The notes below the pieces were generated by a model. The model ran no database searches. It worked only from the letters and a program-made list of their open reading frames with translations, and was not told where the DNA came from. Positions 1 to 6,091 of a stretch of 10,485 bases of DNA are shown in pieces; position 1 is the stretch's first letter; each line of letters opens with the position of its first letter. This DNA is from JAIPEK01 sp041685935. Lineage in GTDB: Bacteria; Desulfobacterota; Desulfobacteria; Desulfobacterales; Desulfobacteraceae. The DNA lies in contig JAWLES010000084.1 of the NCBI GenBank assembly GCA_041685935.1, positions 1 through 10,485 of the forward strand, read 5' to 3'. Made by a program: the position numbers and the translations under genes.

Positions 1-305
1 GGAGTGAAGTAAAGCAGTATCAGAGTTATTCCCATTATTCCCGACGAAAGGATGACTGTTCCGCGGTGAAGCAGTTTTCCTGCGACAAAGCCGGATAAAA
101 AAAGGGCGGTACCGTATCCGAAAGAAATAATCAGAAAAAGTTGCCCGGCCTGGGAATGGGAGATGTTGAATTCGTTCTCCAGCTGCACCATGAACGGGGC
201 CAGGGTCAAACGTCCCAGAAAGTTGAAAAAAAATACCAGTGTCAGCAAAAATACCGTTACCGAAGCTGCATATGGGGCGGTTTTGCCATGTTTATCCTGC
301 GTCAT
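1..305 (-). CDS. MFS transporter, N-terminal fragment (runs off the window)
   Basis: The reverse strand is open from an ATG at 305-303 to the window edge, giving 101 residues. They begin MTQDKHGKTAPYAASVTVFL. A first hydrophobic helix (about residues 14-36) is followed by a short amphipathic loop (MVQLENEFNISHSQAGQ) and two more helices, the usual start of a major facilitator superfamily carrier. The NISHSQAGQLF segment leading into helix 2 is typical of MFS anion or monocarboxylate carriers. A GGAG lies 11 nt before the ATG. It follows the oadB-type gene by 65 nt on the same strand with no clear terminator between, so it may be co-transcribed and carry the acid or product handled by the decarboxylase; that link is inference. 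The substrate cannot be read from this fragment. Confidence 0.8.
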   Translation of the reverse strand, partial: MTQDKHGKTAPYAASVTVFLLTLVFFFNFLGRLTLAPFMVQLENEFNISHSQAGQLFLIISFGYGTALFLSGFVAGKLLHRGTVILSSGIMGITLILLYFT

Positions 306-370
306 GTATATGAAAGCTCCCTGTTCACTGCAAAGTGGAGAGAAGATATTCTTTTTAAATCGCTGCCGGA

Positions 371-1489
371 CTATCCGAGAAGCGTGAGGAATACTCCTGC
401 TGCAATCACTGTGCCTATTACTCCTGCCACATTCGGGCCCATGGCATACATCAGAAGATAGTTGCGTTTGTCCGCCTCCATTCCCACTTTATGCACCACT
501 CGTGCCGCCATCGGAACAGCTGACACTCCTGCCGCACCTAAAAGAGGGTTTATTTTTCTTTTTGAAAAGAGGTTGATGAATTTGGCAAGCAGAATTCCGG
601 ATGCCGTACTGATAATAAATGCGAACAGCCCGAGTATGAATATGAAAATCACTTCGCTTTTCAAAAAGGTTTCAGCATTCATGGTGGCGCCCACCGGAAG
701 TCCCAGAAAAATAGTGACGATATTCATCAGTTCGTTCTGGGCTGCGTTGGTAAGGCGTTCCACCACCTTTGCCTCCCTGAAAAGGTTTCCGAGCATGAAC
801 ATGGCGATCAGTGGAGCGGACGCCGGAATCAGAAGTATGATAAGGATGGAGGATACAATCGGGAAAAACAATTTCTCAAGCCGGTTGACCTTTCTGACCT
901 TTTTCATTCTGATCTTCCGCTCGGATTGTGTGGTCAGCAGTTTCATGATAGGAGGCTGGATGATCGGTACCATGGCCATGTAGGAATAGGCTGCCACGGC
1001 ACATGACCCTAGAAGCTGCGGGGAGAGGTTTGCTGCCAGGAATATGGTAGTGGGCCCGTCAGCTCCGCCTATAATCCCGATTGTAGCGGCTTCTGACAGA
1101 TCGAACCCGATTACCTGGGCCAGGAAAAAGGCAATGTAAACTCCCACCTGCGCCCCTGCCCCGAGAAAAATCAGGCGCGGGTTTGCCAGAAGAGGTCCGA
1201 AATCCGTGAGTGCACCGAGCCCCAGGAAGATCAGCGGGGGGATTATTTCCCACTGGATTCCGTAGTGGTAGAATTTCCAGATAAGTCCTTCGTTCGGCTC
1301 CATAAGACCGGACAGGGGAAGATTTGCAAGAAGGATTCCGAATCCGATGGGCAGTAAAAGCAGAGGCTCGTAATTTTTCGAGACAGCCAGGTAAATAAGG
1401 ATCAGCCCGATCAACCACATCACGGCCATTCCCGGTGTCAGGTAAAAAAAGCCTGTGGTTTTGTATAAACTTAATATTTGATCAGGCAT
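371..1489 (-). CDS. Sodium ion-translocating decarboxylase, beta subunit (OadB/GcdB/MmdB family)
   Basis: A polytopic membrane protein of 372 residues. In this family the beta subunit removes CO2 from carboxybiotin and couples that to Na+ export across the inner membrane. All six residues I know as important in Klebsiella OadB are present at matching spacing: Asp144 in GGADGPT (Asp203), Tyr170 in YSYMAMVP (Tyr229), and Asn314, Gly318, Ser323 and Arg330 in NPLLGAAGVSAVPMAAR (Asn373, Gly377, Ser382, Arg389). It should therefore be a working pump subunit. The ATG follows AAAGGAG by 7 nt and overlaps the small OadG-like gene by 8 nt, implying translational coupling. No carboxyltransferase (alpha) or biotin carrier gene lies nearby, so the substrate (oxaloacetate, methylmalonyl-CoA, glutaconyl-CoA or malonate) is unknown. 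Confidence 0.93.
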   Translation of the reverse strand: MPDQILSLYKTTGFFYLTPGMAVMWLIGLILIYLAVSKNYEPLLLLPIGFGILLANLPLSGLMEPNEGLIWKFYHYGIQWEIIPPLIFLGLGALTDFGPLLANPRLIFLGAGAQVGVYIAFFLAQVIGFDLSEAATIGIIGGADGPTTIFLAANLSPQLLGSCAVAAYSYMAMVPIIQPPIMKLLTTQSERKIRMKKVRKVNRLEKLFFPIVSSILIILLIPASAPLIAMFMLGNLFREAKVVERLTNAAQNELMNIVTIFLGLPVGATMNAETFLKSEVIFIFILGLFAFIISTASGILLAKFINLFSKRKINPLLGAAGVSAVPMAARVVHKVGMEADKRNYLLMYAMGPNVAGVIGTVIAAGVFLTLLG

Positions 1490-1619
1490 TGTTTTTCTCC
1501 TTTGATTTTTCCATGAAGTCGGTCACTTTTGCAGTAATCCTGACCGAGATATACAAAAGCGCCATGGCAAAGGCTACTCCCAGAAGACCTGATACAAAAA
1601 CCGTAATCCCTTCACTCAT
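1482..1619 (-). CDS. Small OadG-like (gamma-type) subunit of a Na+-pumping decarboxylase
   Basis: A 45-residue gene, short enough to be missed by automatic length cutoffs. The protein has one predicted membrane helix at about residues 5-25 (TVFVSGLLGVAFAMALLYI) followed by a basic, charged tail ending DFMEKSKEKNNA. That layout, N-terminal anchor then soluble tail, is that of OadG/MmdD/GcdC-type small subunits, which hold the decarboxylase complex together at the membrane. The ATG is preceded by GGAG at 7 nt. The stop codon lies inside the first codons of the beta-subunit gene (8-nt overlap). It is shorter than classic OadG (about 80 residues) and lacks an obvious histidine- or proline-rich C-terminus. 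The call rests on position, overlap and topology more than on sequence identity. Confidence 0.72.
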   Translation of the reverse strand: MSEGITVFVSGLLGVAFAMALLYISVRITAKVTDFMEKSKEKNNA

Positions 1620-1640
1620 TATTTATCTCCTTGTTGTTTT

Positions 1641-1668
1641 GTAATATGAAACAGTGTTTCAATATTAC
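1641..1668. promoter_or_regulatory. Palindromic operator candidate at the oadGB promoter
   Basis: A 28-bp near-perfect inverted repeat. The core is GAAACAGTGTTTC, and the flanking arms GTAATAT and ATATTAC extend it with a single-base bulge. It lies just downstream of the proposed -10 box of the minus-strand promoter, over the expected transcription start and 22 nt before the OadG-like ATG. That is a classic repressor position. The GAAAC-N3-GTTTC core resembles TetR-family fatty-acid or acyl-CoA regulator operators such as PsrA sites, but the regulator is not in the window and this assignment is inference. Confidence 0.6.
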
Positions 1669-1670
1669 GT

Positions 1671-1701
1671 ATGATAAACGAAAAACGAGCTCTTTTGTCA
1701 A
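1671..1701 (-). promoter_or_regulatory. Sigma70-type promoter for the oadGB genes
   Basis: On the minus strand a perfect -35 TTGACA (1701-1696) is followed by TATCAT (1676-1671), five of six matches to TATAAT. The 19-nt spacer is longer than ideal; TTTATC, two bases nearer, would give 17 nt but a poorer box. The operator-like palindrome follows immediately, and the first start codon is about 50 nt further on. Confidence 0.55.
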
Positions 1702-1716
1702 GAAAAAAATATAATT

Positions 1717-1731
1717 AGCATGATACATGCT
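1717..1731. promoter_or_regulatory. Short palindrome upstream of the oadGB -35 box
   Basis: AGCATGATACATGCT has perfect 6-bp arms around a 3-bp centre. It sits 15 bp upstream of the proposed TTGACA, a position suited to an activator or an auxiliary operator. Nothing else supports a function. Confidence 0.25.
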
Positions 1732-1798
1732 TTGGTTTTCCTGTATTGTCTGAGGTCGAAATGACAGGCGCTCAGGTATGAACCGGAGCTAATGGAGT

Positions 1799-1839
1799 GG
1801 GGGCTGGCGGGAGCCCATTGCATTTAAGCAGCCCCCGCC
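1799..1839 (-). terminator. GC-rich stem-loop downstream of the AOR-family gene
   Basis: GGGGGCTG (1799-1806) pairs with CAGCCCCC (1829-1836), and a competing stem GGCGGG/CCCGCC uses 1806-1811 and 1834-1839. It begins about 17 nt past the AOR-family stop codon. No T-run follows on the minus strand, so it is not a standard intrinsic terminator; it may be a 3' processing or pausing structure. Confidence 0.3.
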
Positions 1840-1855
1840 CTGTATGGTTTTTATG

Positions 1856-3583
1856 CTAGAATTGAAGAGTTTTTTGCAGTTCGTCAGTTGTAAAATCCCA
1901 TTCAGTGTCATGGGGAGGGAATTTGTCAAAGAACATTTCAGGAAGCTGATCATCCGCTTTTGTGAACCCTGCGCGCCTGTTGAATTCCTTTTCGTCGTTA
2001 AGGATCGACTTGCCAAGGTTTACAACGTCGTCAGGCGTCAAGGACAGACCGTACTGGGCATTGATCATGTCTACAATGGTCTGGACACCGTCTTCATTGT
2101 CCAGCACTGCAAACGCCACAAACAGGCAGAGGCCTGCGGAATCGATTGCTGCGGTGGCCACCTGCAGATCCCGGGAGAGATCGATATTCCCCTCTTTTTT
2201 ATGCGGGTCTATACTGCCGCCCACTCCGAGGATGTTCGCCGTAACCCCGTATCCGGCTGTATGGTCCGCTCCCATGGGAGTTGTTGCATAGGTAACACCC
2301 ACACCTTTTACAGAGCGCGGGTCATAGGCCGGCAGAGCCTGGTTCTTGACAACCGGTACACGGTCCACTCCAAGTGCGTCTCCTGTAAATCCGGCACCGT
2401 TTCCGATAATTTTCCCCTCATAGGATTTGTCTTTAACCTTTTTCAGAAGGTCGATCGCAGCCTTGCCGTCGCCCCATTCGAGCATTCCGCCCTCCATTGC
2501 AACTCCCAGGGTAGCTCCGGTTTCAATCGTATCAAGGCCGAAATCGTCGCAGAGCCTGTCAAGCATGGCAATGTCGTCTATCTCCTTTATGGTGGTATGC
2601 GCTCCCATGGCCCAGATGGTTTCATATTCGAATCCTGTGGTGAGGAATTTGCCGTCCTTGTCATGGTATACATTTGAACATTTCATGACGCAGCCGGGAT
2701 GGCAGCCCTCGGTGGTTATTCCGCCCCGCTTTTCAATCAGTTCCGCGATTTTTTCACCACTGGTTTCCTGTGCGCCGTCGAATCTTCCGCTTCGGAAATT
2801 CTTGGTCGGATATGCCCCTGCCTCGTTAATTATATTGACAAGCACTGCCGTTCCAAGCGCAGGAAGTCCTTCTCCTGTTACGGAATGCTCCTTGAGCATC
2901 TCCACCCATCTCTTGTTGGCTTTTTTGAAGGCCTCCTGATCCTTGATATCGACCCTGGACGATCCTGAATCGTCCACAACGATGGCTTTGATTTTTTTCG
3001 ATCCCATTACCGCTCCAAGACCGCCCCTGCCTACAGCCCTGCCTGGCCTGCCGTTCATATCCGCCTGCTGGATGCTGGCGGCCTTGAGACACTGCTCACC
3101 CGCCTGTCCTATACTCAGTACACCGGTTTTTTTTCCATGGCTGTCCCACAGCTTTTCCATTACCTCATAGTTGCCTTTGTTTTCGAATTCCCCTGCAGGC
3201 ACTATTTCAACTGAATCATCTTTAATCACTATCATGCTGTATCCGGGCTCTGTCGGCTTGTCCTCCAGCACAAGGGCGCCGATTCCCAGTTTTGCCAGCT
3301 TCTGCGCAACGAATCCGCCCGAGTTGCTCTCTTTTATACCGCCTGTGAGGGGTGATTTCGCTCCAACGGAGAGTCTTCCCGAGTTTGCTGCAGCAGACCC
3401 GGCAAGCAGACCGGGTGAAAATACAAGCTTGTTTGATTTACCCAAAGGGTGGCATGTGGCTGGAACTTCGTTGAGTATCATTTTTGATGTCAGTGCCCTG
3501 CCTCCCAGTCCTGCAAGATCACCTGAAGCCTCTTCAAAGGAATAGCTCTTTGTTTTTGTGTTGATTCGTAAAATTTTTCCCAT
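1856..3583 (-). CDS. Aldehyde:ferredoxin oxidoreductase family protein (tungsten/pyranopterin enzyme)
   Basis: A 575-residue protein close to the usual AOR length of about 600. AOR-family enzymes oxidise aldehydes to carboxylates with ferredoxin, or run in reverse, using a tungsten bis-pyranopterin and one [4Fe-4S] cluster in the cytoplasm. The N-terminal domain shows the family pattern MGKILRINT, then GGRALTSK, SGRLSVGAKSPLTGG and GRGGLGAVMGSKKIKAI. Cluster cysteines are Cys294, Cys298, Cys302 and the distal Cys486. The two pterin-contact motifs are DDFGLD (346-351) and DSAGLC (481-486). The first three cysteines are spaced C-x3-C-x3-C, not the C-x2-C-x3-C of Pyrococcus AOR. The ATG has a strong GAGGAGGG 4-6 nt ahead. 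It follows rtcB by 53 nt without a terminator, so the two may share a transcript. The aldehyde substrate cannot be deduced. Confidence 0.93.
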   Translation of the reverse strand: MGKILRINTKTKSYSFEEASGDLAGLGGRALTSKMILNEVPATCHPLGKSNKLVFSPGLLAGSAAANSGRLSVGAKSPLTGGIKESNSGGFVAQKLAKLGIGALVLEDKPTEPGYSMIVIKDDSVEIVPAGEFENKGNYEVMEKLWDSHGKKTGVLSIGQAGEQCLKAASIQQADMNGRPGRAVGRGGLGAVMGSKKIKAIVVDDSGSSRVDIKDQEAFKKANKRWVEMLKEHSVTGEGLPALGTAVLVNIINEAGAYPTKNFRSGRFDGAQETSGEKIAELIEKRGGITTEGCHPGCVMKCSNVYHDKDGKFLTTGFEYETIWAMGAHTTIKEIDDIAMLDRLCDDFGLDTIETGATLGVAMEGGMLEWGDGKAAIDLLKKVKDKSYEGKIIGNGAGFTGDALGVDRVPVVKNQALPAYDPRSVKGVGVTYATTPMGADHTAGYGVTANILGVGGSIDPHKKEGNIDLSRDLQVATAAIDSAGLCLFVAFAVLDNEDGVQTIVDMINAQYGLSLTPDDVVNLGKSILNDEKEFNRRAGFTKADDQLPEMFFDKFPPHDTEWDFTTDELQKTLQF

Positions 3584-3636
3584 TTTTCCCTCCTCGATTT
3601 TGTGTTTGTGGCGTTTGTATTCAATTTCCTCTTTTT

Positions 3637-4797
3637 TTACGACGGAGCCATTTTAACGAGCATCGGGTCGAACCTGGCGATGATTTCCACCAGATCTTTC
3701 TGCTCTTCCATTACGGTTTCAATGTCCTTGTATGCCATGGGAGCTTCGTCAAGTCCCGCTGATATAAGCGTGATCCCCTTTTCAGAAAGCAGCTTTTCAA
3801 GCTCTTTTCTCCTGAACTTCTTTTTGGCTGCATTCCGGCTCATTCTCCTTCCTGCCCCGTGCGCTGCCGAATTTATGGAACTTTTAGCCCCTTTTCCCCT
3901 TACCACGAACGCAGGTGAAGCCATGGAGCCTGGGATTATGCCCAGTGTTCCCTTGGCCGAGGGCGTAGCCCCTTTCCTGTGCACGATCACTTCCCTGTTT
4001 TCAAGTGTTTCCTTCCATGCAAAATTGTGATGATTTTCAATGAAGGAGATCACCCTCTCGCCAAGAACGCCAAGTACGGAATCGTGGATACTCTCATGAT
4101 TGGCCGAGGCATACCTGCCCATGAGCTCCATTGCCTTCCAGTATTCAATGCCCTCTTCGCTGTCCATATCGAGCCACGACAGATTGTTAAGCCCTTTGGG
4201 AAGCTCAGGGTGCATTTTTTTGGCGATGGTGCTGTAATGCTTGGCAACCGAGGCCCCGGGTCCCCTGCTGCCGCTGTGGGTAAGAAATGCAGTATACCTG
4301 CCTTTGGGTATATCCATCCCGGAGGAATCTATGTCAAGAATCCCGAATTCGGCAAAATGGTTGCCGGCCCCGCTTGTGCCAAGCTGCCTTGCAGCAGTGT
4401 CCTTGAGTGATCTTATCTTTTTGCAGAAGGACCAGTCTTCATCCATTACACGGTGCTGTTTCGGGCGCTTGAAGTCCTTGCCAACACCGAAGCGGGTTTC
4501 ATTCTCAAGGGCTGATCTGAACTTGTGCAGCCCTGCTTCAAAGTTTTCCACAGGGGTATCCAGGACACTCATTTTCATTCTGCAGGCAATATCCACCCCG
4601 ACTGCATATGGAATTACAGCATTATCCACCGCCAGCACACCTCCTATCGGGATTCCGTACCCCAGGTGCGCATCCGCCATTAAAGCGCCTGCAGCTGTTA
4701 CCGGAAGGTGTAACGCATCCTCGAACTGCTTTAGAACATCAGCTGGATGATTATCGCCCCATACGCTGTAACCTGCTATTTTTCCCTTTTTCCTCAT
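3637..4797 (-). CDS. rtcB: RtcB family RNA-splicing ligase
   Basis: RtcB joins RNA ends carrying 2',3'-cyclic phosphate or 3'-phosphate to 5'-OH ends with GTP and Mn2+, through a guanylylated histidine. The 386-residue product has DAHLGYGIPIGGVLA (42-56), metal-binding VGVDIACRM with Asp69 and Cys72, GTSGAGNHF with His147, THSGSRG with His174, NHHNF with His257, HRKGATPS (273-280) and NSAAHGAGRRMSR with the likely nucleotidyl His313. The set is complete, so the enzyme should be active. I chose the ATG at 4797 because the protein then begins MRKKGKIAGYSVWGD, as short RtcB homologues do. A TTG at 4830 would add 11 residues; neither start has a strong ribosome-binding site. No archease gene is nearby. 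The divergent operon carries thpR, another enzyme of cyclic-phosphate RNA ends. Confidence 0.93.
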   Translation of the reverse strand: MRKKGKIAGYSVWGDNHPADVLKQFEDALHLPVTAAGALMADAHLGYGIPIGGVLAVDNAVIPYAVGVDIACRMKMSVLDTPVENFEAGLHKFRSALENETRFGVGKDFKRPKQHRVMDEDWSFCKKIRSLKDTAARQLGTSGAGNHFAEFGILDIDSSGMDIPKGRYTAFLTHSGSRGPGASVAKHYSTIAKKMHPELPKGLNNLSWLDMDSEEGIEYWKAMELMGRYASANHESIHDSVLGVLGERVISFIENHHNFAWKETLENREVIVHRKGATPSAKGTLGIIPGSMASPAFVVRGKGAKSSINSAAHGAGRRMSRNAAKKKFRRKELEKLLSEKGITLISAGLDEAPMAYKDIETVMEEQKDLVEIIARFDPMLVKMAPS

Positions 4798-4854
4798 GAC
4801 CTTTACCGAGCAGCCTTGTTGAAATAACAAGAAAATTTGTTCCGAATTGATTTT

Positions 4855-4883
4855 ATCATATTCACTAAACCTTTAAAGATCAA
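4855..4883 (-). promoter_or_regulatory. Promoter for rtcB
   Basis: On the minus strand TTGATC (4883-4878) and TATGAT (4860-4855) are separated by exactly 17 nt. Transcription would start near 4848, giving a leader of about 50 nt to the chosen ATG. Confidence 0.5.
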
Positions 4884-4973
4884 GGGAAAATCAAACCGGT
4901 TGGTTTTGTTTACCTCATGGGGACGGAGCCTTGCCTGTTTTTACCAGCTGCATCATTTTCTTTTATGGAGTTC

Positions 4974-5000
4974 TTTACAAAATATGATTAACCGTATAAT
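4974..5000 (+). promoter_or_regulatory. Promoter for the DtxR-family operon
   Basis: A perfect TATAAT (4995-5000) is preceded by TTTACA (4974-4979) with a 15-nt spacer, slightly short. The start codon is 36 nt past the -10 box, leaving a leader of about 30 nt. I found no clear palindromic metal-box here; only the short AACC-GGTT-GGTT symmetry further upstream, which is too weak to call. Confidence 0.5.
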
Positions 5001-5036
5001 ATTTGATGAGCAAAAACAATTTTACAGGTGGGAAGA

Positions 5037-5804
5037 ATGAAGCCAAAACAGAAACTGACTCCGAGCCTTGAGGATTATCTCGAGGTCATTTACCACATCA
5101 TAGAGGAAAAGCAGGCTGCAAGAGTTAAAGAGATCGCAAAGCGCCTGAATGTGAACAACTCTTCGGTCACAGGAGCGCTGAAATCCCTATCAGCCAAAGG
5201 ATATTTAAACTACTCTCCCTATGACGTCATTACACTTACAGAGGAAGGACGTTTTGTTGCTGTTGATGTTATTCGCAGACATGAAATTCTTAAACAGTTT
5301 TTTACCGACATTCTCTGCATTGATCCTGAAACATCTGATGAAGCCGCCTGTAAGATGGAACACGAGGTGACTCCTGAAGTGCTTGATAAAATTGTCAAGT
5401 TTGTCGAGTTTACCGAAATTTGCCCCAGAAGCGGCCGGGACTGGATCGAAGGATTCAAGCGGTTCAGCTCCACCGGCAAGCCCGGGAACGAATGCAGTCC
5501 TACAGACTCATGCCGGTTTGCAGATGAGGAAAAGGGGCCCGGCTGCCCTGCCCTTAACAGAGAGACCGTTCCCCTGAGCAGTGTCCGGGTTGGTGAAAAG
5601 GCAAGGCTTGTAAGTTTTGAAAATGACAACACCACCCGGCGGATGCTTGCGGATCACGGCGTTACCATCGGCAGTCTTTTCCACGTTGATGGAATCAACC
5701 CTGAAACCGGCGATATCCAGGTTACAGTCCGCGGATACCACCTTGTTATCCGTAAAGTAAACGCAGACCGCATCATGGTCTCAGTTTGTCAGGATTTTTT
5801 ATGA
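5037..5804 (+). CDS. DtxR/IdeR/MntR-family metal-dependent regulator with C-terminal FeoA-like domain
   Basis: A 255-residue predicted repressor. A winged helix-turn-helix covers about 28-70 (VKEIAKRLNVNNSSVTGALK). The metal-binding and dimerisation helices follow with RRHEILKQFF (80-89) and EAACKMEHE (102-110). Cys105, Glu108 and His109 match the spacing of DtxR Cys102, Glu105 and His106, the iron-type arrangement, while Asp13 and Glu16 in LEDYLEVIY resemble MntR positions; metal preference is thus ambiguous. A linker at about 129-170 carries Cys129, Cys153, Cys159 and Cys170. The last 80 residues form a FeoA/SH3-like domain (PLSSVRVGEKARLVSFE ... ADRIMVSV). The ATG at 5037 has AGGTGGGA just upstream; a GTG at 5028 would add three residues and overlap that site. 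The stop overlaps the next ATG by 4 nt. Targets may include its own operon. Confidence 0.87.
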   Translation: MKPKQKLTPSLEDYLEVIYHIIEEKQAARVKEIAKRLNVNNSSVTGALKSLSAKGYLNYSPYDVITLTEEGRFVAVDVIRRHEILKQFFTDILCIDPETSDEAACKMEHEVTPEVLDKIVKFVEFTEICPRSGRDWIEGFKRFSSTGKPGNECSPTDSCRFADEEKGPGCPALNRETVPLSSVRVGEKARLVSFENDNTTRRMLADHGVTIGSLFHVDGINPETGDIQVTVRGYHLVIRKVNADRIMVSVCQDFL

Positions 5805-6091
5805 TAACCGTTACGTTTAACGCTTTTTCTTTTCTTCAGAAAAAGCTTCTTCAACAGGGCGTTGAATGCAGAAACAAGGAGTGGAGAATTGAGGAAGGGA
5901 CCAGCGCGGATCAGCTGATAGAGCGTTTATCCCTTGATCCGGGAGAAGTTGAGGCGGTTTTTGTCAACGGCAGGGTTGTTTCACGTGAAACAGTGCTGCA
6001 GGACAAAGACCGAATCGCACTTGTGCCGCCGGGCACTCCCGGGCCCTACAGGGTTCTTCTGGGCTTTACCAAGGGAAAAGAAAGTGGCTGA
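5801..6091 (+). CDS. MoaD/ThiS-like sulfur-carrier family protein with an atypical C-terminus
   Basis: A 96-residue beta-grasp protein. MoaD and ThiS carry sulfur as a C-terminal thiocarboxylate for molybdopterin (or tungstopterin) or thiazole synthesis. The fold signature is seen in MITVTFNAF, EGTSADQLIERLSL (32-45) and EAVFVNGRVVSRETVLQDKDRIALVPPGTPG (51-81). Classic carriers end in Gly-Gly directly after the PP segment. Here it continues as PYRVLLGFTKGKESG with no terminal GG, so normal adenylation would need processing or another mechanism. The ATG overlaps the regulator stop (ATGA), implying coupling; a TTG at 5786 is possible but less likely. The codons for VVSRETV contain an exact parS sequence. 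A role in pyranopterin assembly for the nearby AOR-family enzyme is inferred from context only. Confidence 0.78.
   Translation: MITVTFNAFSFLQKKLLQQGVECRNKEWRIEEGTSADQLIERLSLDPGEVEAVFVNGRVVSRETVLQDKDRIALVPPGTPGPYRVLLGFTKGKESG
5977..5992. other. parS: parS centromere site, exact consensus
   Basis: TGTTTCACGTGAAACA is a perfect 16-bp palindrome identical to the conserved bacterial chromosomal parS to which ParB binds before spreading as a CTP-dependent clamp. It lies inside the MoaD-like coding sequence, which is common for parS sites. No parA or parB gene lies in the window. The match is seen directly; binding is inferred. Confidence 0.85.

Noticed and set aside
462..983. A 173-codon plus-strand frame opposite the oadB-type gene
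   Set aside because: Shadow of a conserved membrane protein on the other strand; no domain or credible start.
1844..2677. A 277-codon plus-strand frame opposite the AOR-family gene
   Set aside because: It is antisense to a well-supported conserved protein and its translation shows no recognisable domain.
4837..5040. A 67-codon plus-strand frame in the rtcB/dtxR divergent region
   Set aside because: It spans both promoters and runs into the DtxR gene start; composition looks like AT-rich intergenic DNA.
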